A DNA stretch of 64,000 nucleotides from JBDSKH01 sp050245915 (lineage in GTDB: Bacteria; Actinomycetota; Actinomycetes; Actinomycetales; Microbacteriaceae). The stretch lies in assembly GCA_050245915.1 (NCBI GenBank), contig JBFWWZ010000002.1, positions 62,001 to 126,000 on the forward strand, read 5' to 3'. The translations under genes and the position numbers were made by a program. Positions 58,923 through 64,000 of the stretch are shown here, in pieces; positions within the stretch are counted from its first letter, which is position 1, and every line of letters starts with the position of its first letter. A model generated the notes under the pieces. It ran no database searches, was not told the origin of the DNA, and saw nothing but the letters and a program-made list of their open reading frames with translations.

Positions 58923-60236
58923 CGCGTTCGCGCTCGCGGAGGCGACCTTGCGCGCCGCCGCGAAGCCCGTCTCGAGGTCCGCGATCAGGTCGTCGAGGTT
59001 CTCGAGCCCCACGGACAGCCGCACGAGGCCCGGCGTCACGCCGGTGGTGAGCTGCTGCTCCGGGGTGAGTTGCGAGTGCGTCGTCGACGCCGGGTGGATG
59101 ATGAGCGAGCGCACGTCGCCGATGTTGGCCAGGTGGCTGAACAGCGAGACGCTCTCGACCAGGGCGCGCCCGGCATCCACCCCGCCCTTCAGCTCGAACG
59201 ACACGACGGCGCCGACGCCCTTCGGCGCGTACTTGTTGGCGGCCTCGTACCACGGGCTCGACGGCAGCCCGGAGTAGTTCACCGACGCGACGTCGGCGTG
59301 GCTCTCGAGCCATTCGGCGATCGCCTGGGCGTTCTGGTTGTGACGCTCGATGCGCAGCGACAGCGTCTCGATGCCCTGGATCAGCGAGAACGCGCTGTCG
59401 GGGCTGAGCGCCGCACCCGTGTCGCGCAGCAGCTGCACGCGGATCTTGATGACGTAGGCGATCGCGTCGCCGAGCACCGTCGTGTACGACGCGCCGTGGT
59501 ACGACGGGTCGGGCTCGGTGAGTCCGGGGAACTTGTCGACGTTCTCGCTCCACGCGAACTTCCCGCCGTCGACGATCACGCCGGCGATGACCGTGCCGTG
59601 GCCGCCGAGGAACTTGGTGGCGGAGTGCACGACCACGTCGGCGCCGAACTCGAACGGGCGGATCAGGTACGGCGTCGCGATCGTGTTGTCGACGATGAGC
59701 GGCAGCTTGTTGTCGTGCGCCACCCCGGCGACGCCCTCGATGTCGAGCACGTTGATGCGCGGGTTGCCGATCGTCTCGGCGAAGAACGCCTTCGTGTTGG
59801 GGCGGACGGCCGCCTTCCACTCCTCCAGGTCGTCCTGGTTCTCGACGAAGGTGACCTCGATGCCGAGCTTCGCGAGCGTGTACTTGAAGAGGTTGTAGGT
59901 GCCGCCGTAGATCGAGCTCGACGACACGATGTGGTCGCCGGACTGCGCGATGTTCAGGATCGCGTACGTGATGGCGGACGAGCCGGATGCCACGGCGAGC
60001 GCCGCGGTGCCGCCCTCGAGGGCCGCGACGCGCTTCTCGAGCACGTCGGTGGTGGGGTTCATGAGCCGGGTGTAGATGTTGCCGAACTCGGCGAGCGCGA
60101 ACAGGTTCTTGGCGTGGTCGCTGTCGTTGAAGACGTACGAGGTCGTCTTGTAGATCGGGGTCGCGCGCGCGTTCGTCACCGGGTCGGGGGCGGCGCCCGC
60201 GTGGATCTGCAGGGTCTCGAACTTCCAGTCGGACAT
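58920..60236 (-). CDS. metY: O-acetylhomoserine aminocarboxypropyltransferase (sulfhydrylase)
   Basis: MetY joins O-acetylhomoserine with sulfide to give homocysteine. The 438-residue Cys/Met-metabolism PLP enzyme has TPIYKTTSYVFND, YTRLMNPTTDVLEKRVAALE, VDNTIATPYLIRPFEFGADV and the PLP lysine in HSATKFLGGHGT. GAAGGAG precedes the ATG. A -10-like TACTGT lies upstream near 60267-60272. No SAM riboswitch was recognised in the leader. Confidence 0.95.
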   Translation of the reverse strand: MSDWKFETLQIHAGAAPDPVTNARATPIYKTTSYVFNDSDHAKNLFALAEFGNIYTRLMNPTTDVLEKRVAALEGGTAALAVASGSSAITYAILNIAQSGDHIVSSSSIYGGTYNLFKYTLAKLGIEVTFVENQDDLEEWKAAVRPNTKAFFAETIGNPRINVLDIEGVAGVAHDNKLPLIVDNTIATPYLIRPFEFGADVVVHSATKFLGGHGTVIAGVIVDGGKFAWSENVDKFPGLTEPDPSYHGASYTTVLGDAIAYVIKIRVQLLRDTGAALSPDSAFSLIQGIETLSLRIERHNQNAQAIAEWLESHADVASVNYSGLPSSPWYEAANKYAPKGVGAVVSFELKGGVDAGRALVESVSLFSHLANIGDVRSLIIHPASTTHSQLTPEQQLTTGVTPGLVRLSVGLENLDDLIADLETGFAAARKVASASANA

Positions 60237-60362
60237 GGGATGGCTCCTTCGTTGAGGCGTGCTGCGACAGTAGGTCGCTCTCCGCGGGATGTCGAAAGGG
60301 CGGGAAACCGGGCGTAACACAGGGTGAGCCCACACCTCGACGAGAATCCGACGTGCGAGACC

Positions 60363-61538
60363 TCAGCTGCGGCGCGAACCCGTCGGGTCGACCCGGGACG
60401 GACCGGACCGGCGCGCCGTGCGCTCATCGCGGTGCGTGAACAGCCAGTCCGGCTTCGGCTCGATCAGCGGCCGGAACACGCGGCGCACCAGCGGGCTCGC
60501 CAGCGCCACCGAGACGGCTATCGAGGCGAACACCATGGTGAGCAGCCAGACCGCCGACGAGTGGTCGTCTGTGAGGATGCCCGACTCCCGGATCGGGTAC
60601 AGCACGAACGAGTGCAGCAGGTAGACGTACATGGTCGCCTGGCCGAAGACGGTGAAGATCGTCTCCCGCCGCGGCACCAGCACGTAGAACGCCGCACTCA
60701 GCACCACCGCCAGCAGGATCAGCCCCAGCCGGATCAGCCCGGCGGTCCAGGCCTCGTCACCCAGCCGCTCGTACCCGTCGTCGTAGAAGAACCAGCCCTG
60801 CAGATGCCGGTCGCGGAAGAACTCGATGTTCACGATCACCACCGTGAGCCAGACCGCGAAGACCGCGAGCGCGGCGACCCGGATGCCCCAGACGGCCGGC
60901 CAGGCGAGCGTGCGCCAGCGGTCCACCACCTTCCACTGGCGCAGGTACCAGCCCAGCAGGAAGAAGGGCAGGATGCCGATGGCGCGGGACAGCGAGAACG
61001 TCGAGTCGACGTTGTGCGCGTACCCGACCGCGATCGAGGCGAGCACCGCCCAGAGCAGCGGCCACCGCAGCATCGCGAGGTAGGGGAGCGCGACCCGGAA
61101 GATCGCGAGGGCGAGCAGGAACCACAGCGTCCAGTGCGGCTCCGTGAGGTTGAGGCCGGGGTCGCCCTCCACGACCCACTGCACCGCCGACCAGATGAAC
61201 TGCATGATGAGATACGGCAGCAGGATGTCGGTGATGATCTTGCGCATCTGCCGCGTCCCCGGCGGGGTCGCCTTCGAGAAGTACCCGCTGATGATCGCGA
61301 ACGCCGGCATGTGGAACGCGTAGATGAACAGGTACAGGATGAGCGCGTTGTTCGAGTCGCTCGTCTGACGCTGGATCGCGTGACCGATCACCACCAGCAC
61401 GATGGTGCCGAACCGGGCGTTGTCCCAGAACGGGACGCGCACCCGCGGCCGGAGGGAGGGTCCGCGCTCATCGACGGCCCCACCCGGCCCCTCGATCGAC
61501 GCCGTCACGGTGGGGATCGAACCCGAACGTGGTGTCAT
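60363..61538 (-). CDS. Acyltransferase family 3 membrane protein
   Basis: The 391-residue protein has ten predicted membrane helices. Family features are WDNARFGTIVLVVIGHAIQR (with the conserved Arg and His), MPAFAIISGYFSKATPPG, LTEPHWTLWFLLALAIFR and VYLLHSFVLYP. Such enzymes acylate envelope sugars; this one resembles the OpgC/fucose-4-O-acetylase side of the family. The start is ATG 61538, seven bases after a minus-strand TAGGCT, so the message is probably leaderless. It is divergent from the SDR gene. Confidence 0.88.
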   Translation of the reverse strand: MTPRSGSIPTVTASIEGPGGAVDERGPSLRPRVRVPFWDNARFGTIVLVVIGHAIQRQTSDSNNALILYLFIYAFHMPAFAIISGYFSKATPPGTRQMRKIITDILLPYLIMQFIWSAVQWVVEGDPGLNLTEPHWTLWFLLALAIFRVALPYLAMLRWPLLWAVLASIAVGYAHNVDSTFSLSRAIGILPFFLLGWYLRQWKVVDRWRTLAWPAVWGIRVAALAVFAVWLTVVIVNIEFFRDRHLQGWFFYDDGYERLGDEAWTAGLIRLGLILLAVVLSAAFYVLVPRRETIFTVFGQATMYVYLLHSFVLYPIRESGILTDDHSSAVWLLTMVFASIAVSVALASPLVRRVFRPLIEPKPDWLFTHRDERTARRSGPSRVDPTGSRRS

Positions 61539-61569
61539 CGCCGCCAGCCTAGGCGGGGATACTGAGGGC
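61539..61569. promoter_or_regulatory. Divergent promoters of the acyltransferase and SDR genes
   Basis: Minus-strand TAGGCT (61551-61546) is seven bases before ATG 61538. On the plus strand GATACT (61558-61563), one mismatch from TATACT, is six bases before ATG 61570. The 31-base gap leaves no room for ribosome binding sites beyond the start sites, so both messages are probably leaderless. Confidence 0.5.
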
Positions 61570-62343
61570 ATGGCGAAACGGGTGGTGGTGACGGGGGCGA
61601 GCTCCGGGATCGGGGCGGCGTCCGCGCGGCTCTTCCGGCAGCACGGGTGGGATGTCGTCGGCGTGGCCCGGCGCGCGGACCGGCTGGACGCGCTGGCGGC
61701 GGAGGCCGGCATCCACCCCATCGTGGCGGACGTGACCGATCAGGCGGACGTCGACCGCGTGCGCGACGAGGTCGCCGCGCTCGGCCCGGTGGACGCGCTC
61801 ATCAACAACGCGGGCGGCGCGTTCGGGTCGGCGACCGTCGAGGCGTCGGACCCCGAGGACTGGCGCCGCATGTTCGACGTCAACGTGCTCGGAACCAAAC
61901 GCATGATCACGGCGATGCTGCCGCTGCTGCGCGACGCGGCGCGCGTGGACGGCGTCGCCGACATCCTGAGCATCACCTCGGTCGCCGGGCACGAGGTGTA
62001 CGAGAACGGCGGCGGGTACAACGCCGCCAAGTTCGCCGAGCACGCGCTGATGGCGGTGCTGCGGCTGGAGCTGGCCGGCGAGCCGATCCGGGTGCTCGAG
62101 CTGGCGCCGGGGATGGTGAAGACGGAGGGTTTCGCGATCACGAGGTTCTCGGGCGACCGGGCCAAGGCGGACGCGGTCTACGCGGGAGTGGATGATCCGC
62201 TGACTGCGGAGGACATCGCCGAGGTCATCGTGACGACGATCGAGCTGCCTGCCCACGTGAACCTCGACCTCGTCACGGTCCGGCCGGTCGCGCAGGCGGC
62301 GGCGCACAAGGTGATCCGGCAGCCGCTCGTCCCGAAGGGCTGA
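61570..62343 (+). CDS. Short-chain dehydrogenase/reductase
   Basis: The 257-residue classical SDR has the NAD(P) motif TGASSGIG (8-15), NNAGGAFG (about 79-86), the catalytic Ser in ITSVAGHEVYENGGGYNAAK with Tyr and Lys in Y-N-A-A-K. The basic residues after strand 2 (RRADR) suggest NADP preference. It resembles YdfG-type 3-hydroxy-acid/serine dehydrogenases; the substrate is unknown. Confidence 0.9.
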   Translation: MAKRVVVTGASSGIGAASARLFRQHGWDVVGVARRADRLDALAAEAGIHPIVADVTDQADVDRVRDEVAALGPVDALINNAGGAFGSATVEASDPEDWRRMFDVNVLGTKRMITAMLPLLRDAARVDGVADILSITSVAGHEVYENGGGYNAAKFAEHALMAVLRLELAGEPIRVLELAPGMVKTEGFAITRFSGDRAKADAVYAGVDDPLTAEDIAEVIVTTIELPAHVNLDLVTVRPVAQAAAHKVIRQPLVPKG

Positions 62344-62349
62344 CCCGCG

Positions 62350-63810
62350 TCAGGCCACGGGTTCGCGCTCGGGCAGCAGCTCGGCCTCCACGTCGGCGAA
62401 CGCCAGCTTCGGCACGAAGAACAGCAGCACCGCGGCGAGCAGCGCCCCGGCGCCGCAGATCGCCCACACCGTGAAGTAGCCGGTGAGGCTCGCGGCCGTG
62501 CCCGCCGCCGACACCACGCCGGTCGCCAGCACGATGCCGAACACCGCGGACGCGAACGAGCCGCCGATCGTCTTCGTGGTGTTCGTCAACCCGGCGGCGA
62601 TGCCGGTCTGCCCGCGCGGTGCCGCCGCCGCGGCCGCCGCCGGGAGCGCGGCGACCAGCGCGCCGGAGCCGATGCCCGCGACGACCATGTTGGTCAGCAC
62701 CTGCCAGGTCTCGTCGTGGAACGGCAGGAACATCAGATACCCGGCCGCCACGAAGAACGCCGCGACGATCAGCGCGACCCGGGGCGAGGTGCGTTTCGAC
62801 AACAGGGGGAACAGCAGCGCACCGACGATCATCGAGACGAGGTAGACGCCGATGAGGATCGAGCGCATCCCGGTGGAGAGCCCGAGCCCGTAGCCGACCT
62901 CGGCGGGATCCGTCCCCGCATAGGTCGACAGGGGAGCCTGTGCGCCGAGCACCGCGATCCCGAACAGGCCCGCCGTCAGCTGCACCGGCCACATCGAAGG
63001 CTGCGCCAGGACCTTCAGGTCGATCGCCGGGTCGGGCTGCCGCTTCTCGTACATCGCGAACGGGATGAAGACCAGCACGCCGACGACGATGAACGCCCAC
63101 ACCCACCAGGTGCCCGGTCCGTTGATGCGCAGGAACGTCAGCCCCGACGTGATCAGCAGCAGCCCGATGGTCAGGATGACGAACCCGCCGATGTCGAGCC
63201 TGCGGCCCGGCACGGGCTCCGACTCGGGTACGCCGAACAGGATCGCGAAGAACACCAGGGTGACGGCGATCGCGGGGATGAACAGCGTGAGGGTGACGTT
63301 CCCGCCGAAGGCACCGAACACGGCGCTCGACGACAGCGCGCCGATGATCGCCCCGGCCTCCAGGGCCACCACCAGGAACCCGGCCGCCCGCCGGGTCTGC
63401 GAGGCGCCGCTGTCCGTGCGGCGTCCGCGGTCGAAGATCAGCGCCACCTCCAGCGGCAGCCAGACGACGTAGAAGCCCTGCAGCGCCCAGGCGATGAGGA
63501 AGGTGGTGAAGTCGCCGGCGAACGCCAGCCACCAGCTCGCTCCCGCGGTGAGCACGGTCGAGATCAGCAGGATCCGCTTGTGCCCGAACATGTCGCCGAG
63601 CTTCGCCAGCACCGGCACCACGAGGGCCGACAGCAGCAGCTGAGCCGCCTCGAACCAGTTGAAGTCGGCGTCCTTGATGCCGAGGTGCACCACCAGATCG
63701 CTGATCAGCGGCACGTAGTACCCCTGCAGGATGCCGGAGGTCAGTTCGACGAGGAACAGAAACCCGACGAGGGAGAATGTGATGGCTCCGAGCGAGCGCC
63801 GGTCGGTCAT
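62350..63810 (-). CDS. MFS transporter
   Basis: The 486-residue protein has 12 to 14 predicted membrane helices and an extended acidic C-terminus (ADVEAELLPEREPVA). Features include LGDMFGHKRILLIS (loop 2-3 motif A, G-D-x-x-G-x-K/R), FQ-like helices LFLVELTSGILQGYYVPLIS, and RRAAGFLVVALEAGAIIGAL. It is of the drug/proton antiporter kind; the substrate is unknown. The start is leaderless: TAGGGT is six bases before ATG 63810. Confidence 0.9.
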   Translation of the reverse strand: MTDRRSLGAITFSLVGFLFLVELTSGILQGYYVPLISDLVVHLGIKDADFNWFEAAQLLLSALVVPVLAKLGDMFGHKRILLISTVLTAGASWWLAFAGDFTTFLIAWALQGFYVVWLPLEVALIFDRGRRTDSGASQTRRAAGFLVVALEAGAIIGALSSSAVFGAFGGNVTLTLFIPAIAVTLVFFAILFGVPESEPVPGRRLDIGGFVILTIGLLLITSGLTFLRINGPGTWWVWAFIVVGVLVFIPFAMYEKRQPDPAIDLKVLAQPSMWPVQLTAGLFGIAVLGAQAPLSTYAGTDPAEVGYGLGLSTGMRSILIGVYLVSMIVGALLFPLLSKRTSPRVALIVAAFFVAAGYLMFLPFHDETWQVLTNMVVAGIGSGALVAALPAAAAAAAPRGQTGIAAGLTNTTKTIGGSFASAVFGIVLATGVVSAAGTAASLTGYFTVWAICGAGALLAAVLLFFVPKLAFADVEAELLPEREPVA

Positions 63811-63832
63811 GATCGGACCCTACTGTTGAGTC
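63811..63832. promoter_or_regulatory. Back-to-back divergent promoters between two leaderless genes
   Basis: In a 22-base gap, plus-strand TACTGT (63821-63826) and minus-strand TAGGGT (63822-63817) share the central TA step. Each is exactly six bases from its ATG (63833 and 63810), predicting transcription starts on the start codons themselves. Confidence 0.6.
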
Positions 63833-64000
63833 ATGGCCGAGCGCGAGATCCTGACCTACGAGCTGTTCGGCACGGCGGCTCGCGAACTCGCCCAGACCAT
63901 CTGGGATGACGGCTTCCGGCCCGACGCGATCGTCGCGATCGCGCGCGGCGGGCTGACCCTGGCCGGCGCGCTCGGCTACGCGCTGGACGTGAAGATGCTC
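63833..64000 (+). CDS. Phosphoribosyltransferase (5' part; runs off the window)
   Basis: The first 56 residues are visible: MAEREILTYELFGTAARELA, DDGFRPDAIVAIARGGLTLA and GALGYALDVKML. The IARGGL segment and layout match type I phosphoribosyltransferases of the xanthine/hypoxanthine salvage kind, found as short free-standing proteins in actinobacteria. The PRPP motif lies beyond the window. The gene is leaderless and divergent from the MFS gene. Confidence 0.8.
   Translation, partial: MAEREILTYELFGTAARELAQTIWDDGFRPDAIVAIARGGLTLAGALGYALDVKML

Noticed and set aside
60237..60335. SAM or other methionine-related riboswitch before metY
   Set aside because: The leader is short and no SAM-I, SAM-II or SAM-IV core motif could be found; a -10 element sits only about 30 bases before the start.

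Overview
The window is high-GC DNA from an actinobacterium, most probably the family Microbacteriaceae (a Microbacterium-like organism). The evidence is gene content and order: ftsE-ftsX-smpB with tmRNA nearby, aroA/rsgA/hisN next to a SigH-type sigma factor with its zinc anti-sigma factor, a fused Kgd-type 2-oxoglutarate decarboxylase/dehydrogenase, and MetX/MetY. Many genes have a TANNNT -10 hexamer 6-9 nt before the start codon and no ribosome binding site, so leaderless transcription is likely to be common. No rRNA, intact tRNA, CRISPR array or transposase was seen.

Layout. 1-15.8 kb is conserved chromosome: ftsE, ftsX, smpB; a divergent set of small membrane proteins; a SIMPL-domain protein; ssrA (tmRNA); a lipoprotein; hisN-rsgA-aroA divergent from sigH-rshA; kgd divergent from guaB1; a small ArsR-type regulator. 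15.86-43.56 kb is accessory DNA. Its main part (15.86-40.9 kb) is bracketed by two copies of a tRNA 3' end plus terminator, 25.0 kb apart. A second block (40.9-43.56 kb) ends in a sequence resembling the end of the first. 43.7-64 kb is conserved chromosome again: a HhH-GPD glycosylase, two CorC/HlyC-type proteins, a PfkB kinase, nnrD, an amino-acid ABC transporter, a GT-C glycosyltransferase, MFS transporters, a histidine kinase/accessory protein/response regulator set, metX-metY, an acyltransferase, an SDR, and the start of a phosphoribosyltransferase gene.

The island carries two catabolic systems. The left one (16.1-24.7 kb) looks like fructosamine (Amadori product) use: a FrlB/FraB-like SIS deglycase, a PfkB kinase, an unrecognised 461-aa protein, a MalFGK-type ABC importer with lipoprotein and a 51-aa membrane protein, and a GntR/UTRA regulator; TTGTC-N-GACAA palindromes mark probable operators. 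The right one (24.9-38.6 kb) is two convergent operons plus a FadR-type regulator. The plus operon has an MDR dehydrogenase, a ribose-type ABC importer, a TatD-like hydrolase, an RraA-like protein and a 2,5-dioxovalerate-type aldehyde dehydrogenase. The minus operon has an M20 carbamoylase/allantoate-amidohydrolase homologue, a class V aminotransferase, two PuuE-like proteins, RidA and a fold-II PLP lyase. ATTG-N5-CAAT palindromes lie at the promoter of the regulator and of both operons, so the three units probably form one regulon for an unidentified nitrogen-containing substrate. This is the best candidate here for an undescribed system. The island's right end is a graveyard of truncated genes.

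Other patterns that stand out: divergent gene pairs whose -10 elements overlap symmetrically; a dispersed repeat in the core regions whose ends supply stop codons (TAGGTCTCGA); and two possible in-frame starts for SigH directly downstream of a SigH-consensus promoter.
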